Assembly (NCBI GenBank): GCA_030374805.1
Contig: JARGSG010000197.1
Location: 248,001-312,000 of the forward strand
Direction: 5' to 3'
DNA from: Gracilaria gracilis
Lineage: Eukaryota; Rhodophyta; Florideophyceae; Gracilariales; Gracilariaceae
DNA: 64,000 nucleotides
In this document: one piece after another, positions 9,487 to 19,348 of the stretch
Layout of the letters: every line of letters starts with the position of its first letter
Position numbering within the stretch: the first letter of the stretch is position 1
Position numbers and translations under genes: made by a program
The notes under the pieces: model-generated
What the model saw: only the letters and a program-made list of their open reading frames with translations
Database searches by the model: none
Told to the model about the DNA's origin: nothing

Positions 9487-12033
9487 ATGAGAAACTTCAT
9501 CGTGCCGACATTGGATAGCCATTGCTCCACACTCCGACATTTCAAAACCGTAGTGCAGGTATCGAAAATGATTTGCAGAACGTATGCTCAACGCAATTCC
9601 GCTCCGCTCACGGGGAATGCTGCAGGAGTACCCCATCTACGTGATTCGCCCGGAATGCCGTATCAACGCCCATCTGTGCTTCCCCGCTACCGAGCGGATT
9701 GCTCTTCAGAAATTGAAGCTCTGGTCCAAGAACGGAACAGTCATCTGCTGGGTAGAGATTCTAGCAGCAAAAACCTCAGGGACCGAAAGGAGCGGCTCCG
9801 ATGTTCACCTTTCTGGAGAAATTCTCGCAACAGGGCTGGCGCTGGCGACTTTCCTGGACGAGTTTCACCCGAATCCAGCAGTCTTCTCCGCGACAGCGGA
9901 GAGGTTAGTTCGACGCCTCGTAGTTCTCGAACGAGCATCAAGTCTGGAGGCGAAGGATCGAGCAGCGTACTACGAGAAGAAGCTCGGTTTCATGGGGATC
10001 GGGGGGGATCCCGAAAATTAGTCCAAAATGGCTCACGCCCCGAGGCCCGCTTGCCAGCGCGCGACTGGAGCAGCGAGGCCGTTACTGGTAGACGACTCGT
10101 TGGAGCTCTTCACTGTCTGGCCGGCGGCTCGCCTGAGCAGCAGCATCGTTTCCCCACGGCGGATGCTGACTTGCTCGGGCTCTCTCATGTTCGGGAGGCG
10201 GTGGCCCGAACATCTGAGCTGATTGCAGCTGGAAAGGCAGAGTGCCAGGACTCTGCGCCGGCTGCAGGCTATGGGGACTCCAGGCATCGTGAAGAGTTCT
10301 GCCTTCTCGACTGCGAGATGGCAGCGGTGCCTGAGCCTTCCCAAGCCGCCACCGCAGACCCACCGGATATTCTAGGTCCCAATGACCTTTTCAGGGTGTC
10401 TGAAGATTTTCTGGTTCTTCCACGGGAGAAATGGCCCCGTGACTTGTACAAGGAACGTGTGCACCTGGGCGTTAAACACGGGCACTACCCTAAGCTACTC
10501 AAGCGCATGCATGCGGGAAACACGATCGAGTTTCGGGAACCTGCCGAAGACGTCATTGAGAATTCAATTTTTGGAGTATGGAAGACCGTTGGCAGCTCGC
10601 AAAGAGTTATTTGGGCCGGAAACCCTTCCAACAAGCTCTTTAACCCCGAGGCTAGCGCAGTTGAATTGCCTAGTCCAGATTTAGTTTCAAGTTTCTTCCT
10701 CCCAAAAGGAAAGTCCTTACACTTGGGGGGTTGTGATATATCGCAATACTACAACAGGCTCCGAGTTCCCGATTTCCTTATTCCTTTGCTTGGCCTCCCT
10801 CGGGTCCATGCTACTTCCGTTGTAGTACATTCCGCAAAGAAATTCGTTGTGCCTTGCCTTCGATGTGTTCCGATGGGGGCCTCGTTTGCGGTTGCTTTAT
10901 CACAAGCGGTGGCTTGTACTGTTCTTGCACGGGCAGGTCTTCGACCGCCTACCTCCCTCAAGCCTCTTGTGGATTACGAGCTTGGTGGAGGACGCGGGCT
11001 CCTTCTCCCTTACATCGATGACATCAAATCAGTTGGAACTGCTCCCTCTGGACTCAATGAAGCTACCAGATTGGCTTTTGAAGCTCTCGCTTCAAATCAC
11101 TTGCCCACAAACTCCTCTAAAGCCATAATCGCAGGGGAAGGCAGCCCTAGGGAGACACTCGGCTTATGTTGGTGGCAATGCGGGGTTCTGAGCGTCAAAC
11201 CAGGCACAGCGCTCCGACTGCTGACCGACACCGAACGCCTCATTAAGAACAGTTTCGCGACTGCCAAGGAAATGCAGGCCCTGATAGGTCTCTGGGTATG
11301 GCCAACCCTCCTACGCCGACCTTGTATATCAGTGCTAAGTACTGTTCATGATTTTGCCTCTCAACAGCCGCCCACGAAACGGAGGAAACTGGGTGCATCT
11401 CACGTGACCGAGCTGGAAAAGATTTCGGACCTTTTTCCACTTCTTTACGCAGACCTGCGTCGCCCGCTGTCACAACGATCTTATGCTGTTGACGCCTGCC
11501 CTTCTGGTGGAGGAGTAACGTACGCGGACATTGAAGAGCCTCAGCAGTTTATCAACCACATTTCTGAGTGCAGGGCACGGAAAGGGTGGTACTCCTCTCT
11601 CCATTGTGCATCATTGGACCCGATCAGAGCGGGCGCGACCGGTACGCTCATTGATGATGTAGCCAACAGTCGCAGGATTGTCTCAGAACGGTTCAAGCGC
11701 GCCATCAAGGATCAGAGGTTCAAAATCGCTATTCAGACACAATGGAAGTATGAGAGAGTCCACATAAACCAGCTGGAGCTGAAAGCTTGCCTTCTAGCAG
11801 CACGCCACGCCGCCCGGTCTGGTAAGACAACTGCTCACCGCTTACCCGTCCTTGTCGACAACACTGCGGCACTTGGAGACCTCGCCAAGGGCAGGTCTAC
11901 CTCGCGTGAACTCAATGTTACGCGGAGGCAAATTGCTGCGCAAGAACTTGTTGGGGACTTTGAGTTACTCGGGCATTGGATTCCATCTGAAATCAATCCT
12001 GCAGATGTTCTGTCGAGAGCTTTCTCACATTGA
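9487..12033 (+). CDS. Reverse transcriptase / RNase H of the DIRS-like element
   Basis: RNA-dependent DNA polymerase plus RNase H, 848 residues if read from the ATG at 9,487; the true start may lie further in because the first ~180 codons overlap a gag-like frame. The RT core includes the KGKSLHLGGCDISQYYN segment (catalytic Asp), CVPMGASFAVALSQ, and the YIDDIKSVG box near 11.0 kb. The C-terminal RNase H/tether part has HINQLELKACLLAARHA, VDNTAALGDLAKGRSTSREL and ILxHWIPSEINPADVLSR, the pattern typical of DIRS/Ngaro elements. The frame ends about 30 bases inside the YR frame. Confidence 0.85.
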   Translation: MRNFIVPTLDSHCSTLRHFKTVVQVSKMICRTYAQRNSAPLTGNAAGVPHLRDSPGMPYQRPSVLPRYRADCSSEIEALVQERNSHLLGRDSSSKNLRDRKERLRCSPFWRNSRNRAGAGDFPGRVSPESSSLLRDSGEVSSTPRSSRTSIKSGGEGSSSVLREEARFHGDRGGSRKLVQNGSRPEARLPARDWSSEAVTGRRLVGALHCLAGGSPEQQHRFPTADADLLGLSHVREAVARTSELIAAGKAECQDSAPAAGYGDSRHREEFCLLDCEMAAVPEPSQAATADPPDILGPNDLFRVSEDFLVLPREKWPRDLYKERVHLGVKHGHYPKLLKRMHAGNTIEFREPAEDVIENSIFGVWKTVGSSQRVIWAGNPSNKLFNPEASAVELPSPDLVSSFFLPKGKSLHLGGCDISQYYNRLRVPDFLIPLLGLPRVHATSVVVHSAKKFVVPCLRCVPMGASFAVALSQAVACTVLARAGLRPPTSLKPLVDYELGGGRGLLLPYIDDIKSVGTAPSGLNEATRLAFEALASNHLPTNSSKAIIAGEGSPRETLGLCWWQCGVLSVKPGTALRLLTDTERLIKNSFATAKEMQALIGLWVWPTLLRRPCISVLSTVHDFASQQPPTKRRKLGASHVTELEKISDLFPLLYADLRRPLSQRSYAVDACPSGGGVTYADIEEPQQFINHISECRARKGWYSSLHCASLDPIRAGATGTLIDDVANSRRIVSERFKRAIKDQRFKIAIQTQWKYERVHINQLELKACLLAARHAARSGKTTAHRLPVLVDNTAALGDLAKGRSTSRELNVTRRQIAAQELVGDFELLGHWIPSEINPADVLSRAFSH
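9584..10021 (+). CDS. Gag-like ORF of the DIRS-like element
   Basis: A 145-residue frame overlapping the start of the RT frame. Its composition looks like a real globular/helical protein (for example a helix-like LVRRLVVLERASSLEAKD near the end), whereas the overlapped part of the RT frame here is a monotonous Arg/Ser-rich string. DIRS elements usually have a gag-like first ORF overlapping RT, so this is the likely coding frame for this stretch. No zinc knuckle is visible. The assignment as gag rests on position and composition only. Confidence 0.45.
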   Translation: MLNAIPLRSRGMLQEYPIYVIRPECRINAHLCFPATERIALQKLKLWSKNGTVICWVEILAAKTSGTERSGSDVHLSGEILATGLALATFLDEFHPNPAVFSATAERLVRRLVVLERASSLEAKDRAAYYEKKLGFMGIGGDPEN

Positions 12034-13009
12034 AAGAGCTGTTAAACATGCTGGAGGTGCTCATCGGTGCATTCAAGTGGAGCTCGCAGGAATCAATCCG
12101 CTTCGTGAGCACCACCTCAAAACAGCGAGTTTCAAGGCATATAAGAAAGGCACCATGGCTTTTACGTCATGGCTTCGGAGGTGTGCACCACATATTTATG
12201 ATATCCTCTCTCTGGACAAAGCCCTTTGTGATTTCGGATTTGAACTGCATGCCGAGAACCCCCGTCGTGGCCAACTGCAGACTTTCCGTTGCGCTGTTTA
12301 CGGCCTCGAGTATTTTGTCCCGTGGTTGAAAGGTGAGCTCTGCGCAAGCAGGCGAGCTGTAAGCGGCTGGGATAAATCCATTCCCTCAGTATCCCCTCCT
12401 CCTTTACCGAGAAAGACAGCTGACGCTATAGCACAAGAACTTTGGGCCAGGGGAGAAAAGTCCGCTGCTCTCGCCATAGCTCTCGGTTTTCATGCTCATC
12501 TTCGCGCCAGTGAAATATCGAAGCTACGATTGAAGGACATCTGTTTTCACCAGGATGACCGATTGGCCTCTTTCGCGGATTCTACTCGTTCGGGCTGTGC
12601 AATTCGAGATGCAAAAACTGGAAAACTTCAATTTGTACCTCTCTCAGACACGTTAGTTCTGAGGAAGCTCGGTAGATGGATCCGTTCCGTCGAGCATTCG
12701 TCTTCCAGAGACCCGTTGTTTCGTCTCTCTTATGCCCAACTCAGCAGACATTTTCAACAATCCCTTTCTGCTTTTGGGCTGGATGCGTATGGCTATACGC
12801 TTCATTCGCTCCGTCATGACGGTGCGACTTTTGACTGGTTGCGAGGGAGTTCTTTTCAAAACGTGAAGATCAAGGGACGTTGGGAATCAGATAAATCGTG
12901 CAGGAGATATCTTAACGCGGGTAAGGCACTACTTGTACAAGCAAAGATACCCAAACGAGTGAATTGCGAGATACGTCGTATGGCGGAACTTTGGAAATGT
13001 TCCAGCTAA
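12004..13009 (+). CDS. Tyrosine recombinase of the DIRS-like element
   Basis: Site-specific recombinase thought to integrate the circular cDNA of DIRS elements. The open frame extends back to 11,852, but an ATG at 12,004 overlapping the RT end by about 30 bases is the likelier start (about 334 residues). Catalytic signature: Arg in LRASEISKLRLKDI near 12.5 kb, the H-x-x-R box HSLRHDGATFDW near 12.8 kb, then GRWESDKSCRRYLNAG with the presumed nucleophilic Tyr near 12.91 kb. All core residues of a lambda-type integrase are visible. No DDE integrase is present in this element. Confidence 0.85.
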
Positions 13010-13218
13010 GGGGAAGCCGGACACAGCCGCAGGCTTTCAGAAGATTTCTTTTCGCTTGTGCTGCTGGTTCTATCCTGTGTACTACACTTGGTCTTGCTTT
13101 AAAAACTTGTGACCACTGCGGCGTGCTATAAAAATACCGATGCCTGAATTGAATTTAAATTTTTGTGCACAGCTAAAAGTTTTTCAATAAAATATAAATT
13201 ACTTTATAGTTTCTAGTA

Positions 13219-13247
13219 AAAAGTGTCTTGTCAAAATAGACACTTTT
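13219..13247. repeat. Perfect 10-bp stem-loop downstream of the YR gene
   Basis: AAAAGTGTCT and AGACACTTTT pair perfectly around a 9-base loop, about 210 bases past the YR stop. An AATAAA-like polyadenylation signal (CAATAAAATA) lies just upstream near 13.19 kb. It may be part of the DIRS element's 3' terminal structure or its transcript end. Confidence 0.55.
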
Positions 13248-13249
13248 AA

Positions 13250-14200
13250 CCGCTGCTTCTTGCTCTGTGTAATAGAACGTTTGTATCTACCGTTATCCCT
13301 ACCACTCTAGAACGTTAGCTACAGCTTGCGAACGTTATAGCTATAGGTAGTAACGTTAGGCTTACGTAGCACTAGAGATTGCCACATAAACACAGCAAGC
13401 GATGAGTCTGGCAGAGCTCGGCCAGACTCCCAGCACGACCTACTTCTACGTCCAGATACAACTCCATCGTATTACACTCTGCACTTAGAACGAAAAGTTG
13501 CAAGAGAGTAAATGGCTTCATCAAAAAAGTTTATATAGATTTTACAAAAGAAGAATAAAAGCATCCTAGTTAAATAAATACTTTTACAAGTATATTTTAA
13601 CAGTAAAATATACCAAAAATTTTATCAATACATTTAAAGCTAATTTTCATCATTACATTCCATCAATACATTGACATAATAATTTGGAACATCGTCACTT
13701 ACAAACACGTAACAAATACTGCATTCCTAAAGCAGTTAATCGCCCTCGATTATTGACATTATTTTCATCGCAGTATATTCTTTTGAGACTTATTCCAGTT
13801 GTGGGGAATCATTGAAAACAGGCTGTTTTTGAAAGACTCCAAAAAAATCTGGAAATAAAACCATGTTCATTTCAGGTTCAAATTCTGGAGGAAATTCGTG
13901 TTTTCTTTAATTTATTCCATATTTAGTGACGCTCTTTTGAAAGCATTATATAACATATCAGTTGGATACGAAGCAAGATATTGGTATTGAGATACAAAGT
14001 AACAATAAAGTTATATAAATTATTCTTCATCAATAGTATGCATAATTCCGTATTTATAAATTAGGAACAGTTTTCGCAAGAGCAAGGCACGTTTTCAGTC
14101 AAAAACGGTCTTTAAAGTTGTTAGAATGCAAAACAAGAGTAACAAGATGTCCATGCTAAACGAAATCTTTCAGAAAAATCGTCCGTAACATCAGCAAACC
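13250..14200. other. AT-rich intergenic stretch without a recognisable gene
   Basis: No supported coding frame. At 13.27-13.37 kb the motif AACGTT occurs four times within about 90 bases, followed by long A/T-rich sequence. It may hold the 3' end of the DIRS-like element and decayed LTR sequence of the gypsy remnant to its right. Confidence 0.4.
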
Positions 14201-14203
14201 AAT

Positions 14204-14960
14204 TCAGCATTCTTCGACCACCAAGTTCAATGCGGCTATAGAATTGCCCCAAATTGTTGATCCGGAGGTTCTTTGCGGGAAGGGATGCGTTGCTGTTCGA
14301 CATAATGTGTATTCCTCGATTAAATTTGGTGAAGCTGATATGATAAAATTCTGATTATCGACCAATTGATTCTCAGTGTCGTCTGTGTTTTTATAGTGAA
14401 GGAGGTATTGGACACGACTGCTACGAATACGATTGTCAAGAATCTTCTCAATGCGGTTTTCTGGAACCGGAATGAGCTTTTCCGCTTTCACAGAAGTAAC
14501 ATCTTTGGGTTGGTTTTCAGTACTTGTTGGTTGCACAAACAGTTTCAACAATGATATATGGAAGACATGACGAATTCGTCCGAGCTTCTTCGGTAGTTCT
14601 AATTCGTACGATCTGCCTTCGGCAAGGACCTTACGTACCGTGTATGGTTCTCTGTATTTTGGGGATAGTTTCTTCGCACGTCCTTCTTTCAAATTTATGT
14701 TCTTGGTTGAAACCCAAACTTTATCACCAACTTTGAATAATTGTTCCTTTCGTATCATATTGATACCGTCAGCCATTGTCAAATTAGTGGCTTCAATCGA
14801 TGACTTCGCGACGTCAGTTGCATATTTAATGTTTTCAATGAATTTGGCTGTAGCATCATTACTTATTTCGATTTCATCATGGTGAAGAAAATCAGAAATA
14901 GTAACTGGATGATGTCCATATTCTAGGAAAAAGGGTGTTTCTGTAGTGCAATGCCCCAAT
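14204..14960 (-). mobile_element. Ty3/gypsy integrase C-terminus plus chromodomain remnant, element C (fossil)
   Basis: Minus-strand fragment of a pol gene from a second gypsy lineage, more AT-rich than elements A and B. Visible: the integrase core end (PFFLEYGHHP), the GPY-type module (FKVGDKVWVSTKNI, LSPKYREPYTVRKVL, HVFHISLLKLF) and a chromodomain (VEKILD-like IEKILDNRIR, QYLLHYKNTDDTENQLV). The upstream end is cut near 14.96 kb where LTR-like sequence of element B begins, so B probably inserted into it or the two were joined by rearrangement. Broken and truncated. Confidence 0.8.
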
Positions 14961-14964
14961 GGGG

Positions 14965-15550
14965 AAAGAACCACGAAGAAGTTTGCGATCTTCCTCAGGG
15001 GAGGCAGGACAGTAGCAAAGCCCTTCCAGGGATGACACGACGGAGTCGGTTTGTAAGGCCGAGGCCACCCTTCACGCCAGGCGTAGAAAGGTAAACCACA
15101 AGCTGGAATCCGTGTAAACGGTGCGTGCGTATCCTCAGATGAGGCGATGTTCCACAGGGGTGGCAATTGTAGACAGGTGTCAGCACGGGCGGCGGGTCGC
15201 GGAGAACAACCCGAAAAAGGGAAAAAGAAAAAGGGGAAGTCACGAGAGTGACGGAGAGAGACGGCAAAGCCGGGAAAATCCTTACACAAGGCGAACGCGA
15301 CAAATAGCGCAGTAATACTTCCACAATTGGGTTCGATGTTTGACGCAGGGCGGATAGACGGTCCTTATGCTACGGGATATCCCTCCGAGGAGGAGTTGAA
15401 TACCGCCGAAGGCGAAGAGTCTAGAGCCAACCCTGGTTGGGGAGATTTACTTAGTGGCGAGGCCCAGTTGCCCCGGCACTATATAGTGTGTAGCTAACCT
15501 CCCGTACTGTACGGCAAATACTATAATAATCTAGAATACTCTCATAAAAG
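14965..15550 (-). other. LTR-like segment of gypsy element B
   Basis: Non-coding, between the element C remnant and the antisense ORF. It shares GATTTACTTAGTGGC followed by an ACTATATAGTG box with the leader/LTR region of element A. It has many compact stem-loops such as CCCCAATGGGG and CCGCCGAAGGCG. Probably the 3' LTR of element B; its partner LTR is lost. Confidence 0.45.
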
Positions 15551-15657
15551 GTGCAGAATTACCAGCAATGCTGTGCCAACCTCCTGGACTCTGCCGTGTC
15601 CCACGTGTCCCATCTACCAAAGGGGCCATCGTATGTAGTCATAATTAGCCCAGCCGA

Positions 15658-18600
15658 CATGTCGGAAAATAAATTAAGTCGCGGGAATCCCTCAAGGAGG
15701 GCGTTGCACTTCAAATCTCCCTCCTTAGCCGAGGGCGCGATGCTTTTCGCGAGCGGCGCGCTAGCGGACCAAGACTATAAAGAAACGCCCTGCTCCGGCT
15801 CGCCGGCAATTCCCTCCGACACAGAGCACTCCACACCTGTTTACGCAGCGCATACTCCTTCACAAGGCGAATTCCTCTGGCAACTCATTCCACGAGCCCC
15901 ACCAACGCACTCAACTCCCCCGGCCACGCCGGTTATCGACTTAACGATTACCAAAATGTCCTGTCAGCAACCGAAACTGTAATATAGTGGCGTTCACTTA
16001 TGCATTACGACCACTACCTGTGAATACGTCGCGACCATCTAGCTAGTATAAGTAGATAGCTCACTCCAGGAGTGGAGCTACTCTTAGTCTAATCATCGCC
16101 AACTCGTCGGTCCTGGTTCTGGTAAAGATGTCCTGTACCATTCTGCTCCAACCTTCACTACCTTACATATGGTAGCATCTACGGTCGATTCAAGCCGCTT
16201 TAATCGCCCAGTCAGGCAACAAATTGACAGAAAACACAGTTTAAAGTAGTCCAGAGAAGATGGCAAAGCTGTGTGGTACTCACAGTAGGCCTGAAGCGCA
16301 GGACCAACCACGGGTCAAGGACGCTGAATGGATTGAGCTGAACTTTGCTTTCGTCCCGAAGAATAGTAACGCTTGTACATATAGGGAGACTGTACATGTC
16401 TAGAATGTGTCCGAACGGTAGGCCATGGAACATTCACGATTTATGGTATTGAATTGTCGCTGCGTTGCTGGATAATAAGCTTTTCGAGTTCTGTTTATCA
16501 CGGCGTGAGGATAATTAGAGGTGCCTTAAGAAGGACCGAGAAGAAACACTATCAAACGCCGATGAGAAGAACAAACAATTACGAGCACGATATATTTTTA
16601 AATTTCAAGAGAAGTTTATAAGGTAGAAATGAAGAAGAGAGGTTATAGGTTGTTTTTGGACCAAAAACTATTATGAAAGGTCAATGATCTTTGAATGCTA
16701 GAATCGATGCGGACATCGATTTTAAAAAGGAGGTGAATGTAATATAGTGGCGTCCACTTATGCATTACGACCACTACCTGTGAATACGTCAAGACGATCT
16801 AGCTAGTATAAGTAGATTGCTCACTCCAGGAGTGGAGCTACTCTTAGTCTAGTCATCGCCAACTCGTCGGTCCTGGTTCTGGTAAAGATGTCCTGTACCA
16901 GTCTGCTCCAACCTTCACTACCTTACAGAACCACCCTCCGCAGGGATACTTCACCGGCTTCCGGTCCGTCCCCCTGCCACAGGGCAACACCAACCAACAA
17001 CTTCCGCCAGGCGGCAACCAACCTGCGCAAGCAGGGGCGCTTCCGACGAGGCAGTCCACGGCTCAGCTGTCTAACCAACCCGTTGCGGGGGCAGGCTTGC
17101 AAGCGCCTCACCCGATGGCGGGAGTCATACCAGCCGGCATGCCGGTGCGCGTCTGGCCGCATTACGATACCCTGGTTGGCCTGAATCCGAACAATCGGTC
17201 ACAAGCCCTCAGGTTGAGGCACGCGCCCTGGTATCATCCATTGGCAGTCCTCGATGAGGCATTGTTAATGGCGTACGCTGATGCCACCCACACCCCCTAT
17301 AACAAATTTTTGGAGAAAGAGGTGTGAAATTTGATGGTGGACGGCACTTGTGGAGGATACATGGATGCCAAACGGACTTCATATTGAGTGCGCGCAATCC
17401 GCGTTTGCAACTTAATTTCATGGTGTCCAGTTGGAGAATGCTTGCTAAGCCCATTGAGCGCATAGGGAGTGCAAACGGTACACATTGCACTCCTTCTGCG
17501 CCCACATTGTTCGTAGTCTGCCCCACGATATGTCCAAATGCACTCCGCGCGCACTCACAATAATAAAATAAACTATTAAAAAAATTAATCTGCCCTGACA
17601 AGGGTGTTCATTTGGAGCGCGAACGGCGTATAGATGGAGTGCATGTGGATGCTGAACTACGTAAAAAATGCGCTCCACTTGCACTCACAAAAGTGAAAAA
17701 TTTTCTTGTAAAGACCCTTCCGGGGGACCTACGCGCCAACGTCACGGGGTCGTGGGATTGGGGGAACCGTAAAGCGATTCCTACCCATCACATCCGTCGT
17801 GACGGCCGACAATCGGTGGCGAGCACACAGGCGGCGCTCGTCATGCTCGGTTACCAACGGCTTCGCCGGGCTCCATTCGAGTTTCCCATCCCCGCGGGGT
17901 ATGACTTTGATGTCGCGTTTTACCGCACACGCAGGTAGATGACGTACTGCGACCGCCTCGTGGCGTTGGAAACCTTCGCATGGAGGAACTTTCCAGCAGC
18001 GCGGCAGGCATCCATGTGTTGGGAGCGACCGATACTTCGGGCTGAGTTCAGCTACCTTCCCCGGGCATCCCGGTCGACCTTCCTCCAGAACTTCATCCGT
18101 TATGAACGGCGTTGGCGCTCTTGATTCGGGTTCTTCGTCCCATACCAGAACATGGAGGTAGAGCGCATCGCTGCACCTCACCGACGTGGTCGGTACGTCC
18201 CACTCCCAGAGTGGTGGTCCTCCATGGAGGCGTTCCGGGGGTGTTATGTTGAACTGCGTCCGGTCTTTACCTGTATGGGGTCGTTCCTCTTCACGGATCC
18301 TCGGTCGGGGCTATGGTCGGCTGTGGTGACCGAGTGAGCTACCCGCTTCGCGGCATACATCCTCACCGAGGCCTACGACCAGTATCGGCTTTGGTACCTA
18401 CAACCCCGCGTGCGGGCGGCCATCCGTAGCCTGGACTTGCGAATCCCCCTTGGGGGCACTGCTAACGAGGAAGAAATGTTGGGGCTACTCGATTACATCG
18501 AGAACGTTCGGTGGGACGAGGTTCCCATCGAACAAAGTGGGCGTCGCGACGGCGGTAGTGGCGGTTCCAGTCCCGGACTCGGGCACAATATCCCGCTCGC

Positions 18601-19069
18601 GGGCGACTTCGTATATTTCGACCCGTGGGACTACCGGAAAATCAGCCGCGAAGAAGCGGAAGAATTTTGGGCTGCCCCGCGTGAAATCCCCAGCGACCAC
18701 CCGCGAAGGTATGTCGACTCGGACGATTATTATCACGCTTGCAGCGGGGGAGATCCAATGGTGAATAACGACCCCGATGCATCGGGGGAGACGGTCGAAG
18801 ACGACGGTGACGAAGCCGACGCGATCGGGAATGACAACCAAGTTGACAACGCTCCGGCGGAGCCGGGTTTAAGCACTCCAGCTGATCTCAATACGTGGCA
18901 ATCCGCTGCGGCGGTGAGGATGGAACAAGAGGACGGTCCTCCTTCGCCTTCGGCGAGCGCCGGATCAGGCAATCCCAGTTCTGGGCCGCTGAATGAGCAC
19001 GAGATCATACCCCGCTTCCTGCGTGGTGCAGGCCTCAGCGCTACCGAAGCTTCGGGTGATGTCGTCTAA
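15658..19069 (+). CDS. Antisense ORF region of gypsy element B, broken and interrupted
   Basis: Plus-strand coding region between the LTR-like segment and the convergent chromodomain end of pol. It begins at an ATG (MSENKLSRGNPSRRAL) and ends with a Pro/Glu/Asp-rich tail near 19.07 kb. Stretches of good coding character include TGSWDWGNRKAIPTHHIRRD and FLFTDPRSGLWSAVVTE, and an acidic tail with ETVEDDGDEADAIGND. Two insertions sit inside it (a TRIM-like element and a foldback), and it is broken in several further places. I recognise no domain. Because element A has a convergent ORF in the same place, this is likely a regular part of the family and not a host gene. Confidence 0.55.
15978..16167 (+). 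repeat. Left LTR of the TRIM-like element
   Basis: 190 bp, TG...CA termini. Followed by a candidate primer-binding site starting TGG two bases after the end. Confidence 0.88.
16738..16927 (+). repeat. Right LTR of the TRIM-like element
   Basis: 190 bp, same length and termini as the left LTR. Preceded by a purine tract (AAAAAGGAGGTGAA). Confidence 0.88.
17330..17710. mobile_element. Short foldback insertion with TGCACTCC-type motifs (copy 2)
   Basis: Non-coding block interrupting the antisense ORF of element B. Its arms hold repeated GGAGTGCAA / TTGCACTCC motifs in both orientations (for example TTGCACTCCTTCTGCGCCC and ACATGCACTCCATCTATACG on opposite strands). The centre (17,561-17,591) is almost pure A/T. 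The architecture matches the block at 1.15-1.78 kb in element A. Edges are approximate, and no coding frame or clear target duplication was found. Confidence 0.5.
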
Positions 19070-19348
19070 ATGGCGGATGCCTTGACGAACCACCTCGGCG
19101 GGGATGCTCTACCTAGTGGGGGTAGCGGCCCGAACCACTAGTGCCTGTCTCGGGTTGTCTTCTGGTTCGACCGGCTTTTCCATGACAACATGATGAACAC
19201 AAAGTAAACTTCCCGTCCTTGACGTTCCTTCCTCAATTCTACTTCTGTTTGGTCTTCCTTCTTCTCTCCCGTCCTAGACGGTTACCAATTATCCCACTTG
19301 AGCTCTTTCCAGCGTGCCTGGTAATGCGGTGCCGGCGTGCCGGTGATA

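Larger units (their letters stand above)
9487..13250 (+). mobile_element. DIRS-like (tyrosine recombinase) retrotransposon, looks whole in its RT and YR frames
   Basis: Plus-strand element with overlapping frames: a gag-like frame, a reverse transcriptase/RNase H frame and a tyrosine recombinase frame. The DIRS order assigns it to the YR retrotransposons: RT with a YIDD box, RNase H, then an overlapping lambda-integrase-type recombinase in place of a DDE integrase. I saw no breaks in the RT/RNase H or YR frames. The terminal repeats (inverted or split direct) and the internal complementary region were not identified, so both ends are approximate. It is among the youngest-looking coding elements here. 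Confidence 0.82.
15978..16927. mobile_element. TRIM-like miniature LTR element with 190-bp LTRs
   Basis: Two 190-bp direct repeats (15,978-16,167 and 16,738-16,927) each start TGTAATATAGTGGCG and end CACTACCTTACA, so they have canonical TG...CA ends. By eye they differ at 7 positions (about 3.7%). Two bases after the left LTR comes TGGTAGCATCTACGG, a candidate primer-binding site, and AAAAAGGAGGTGAA directly precedes the right LTR as a polypurine tract. The flanks are gaaac and gaacc, a near-match to a 5-bp target duplication. The internal 570 bp has no coding frame, so it must move in trans. It lies within the antisense ORF of element B. Confidence 0.88.
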
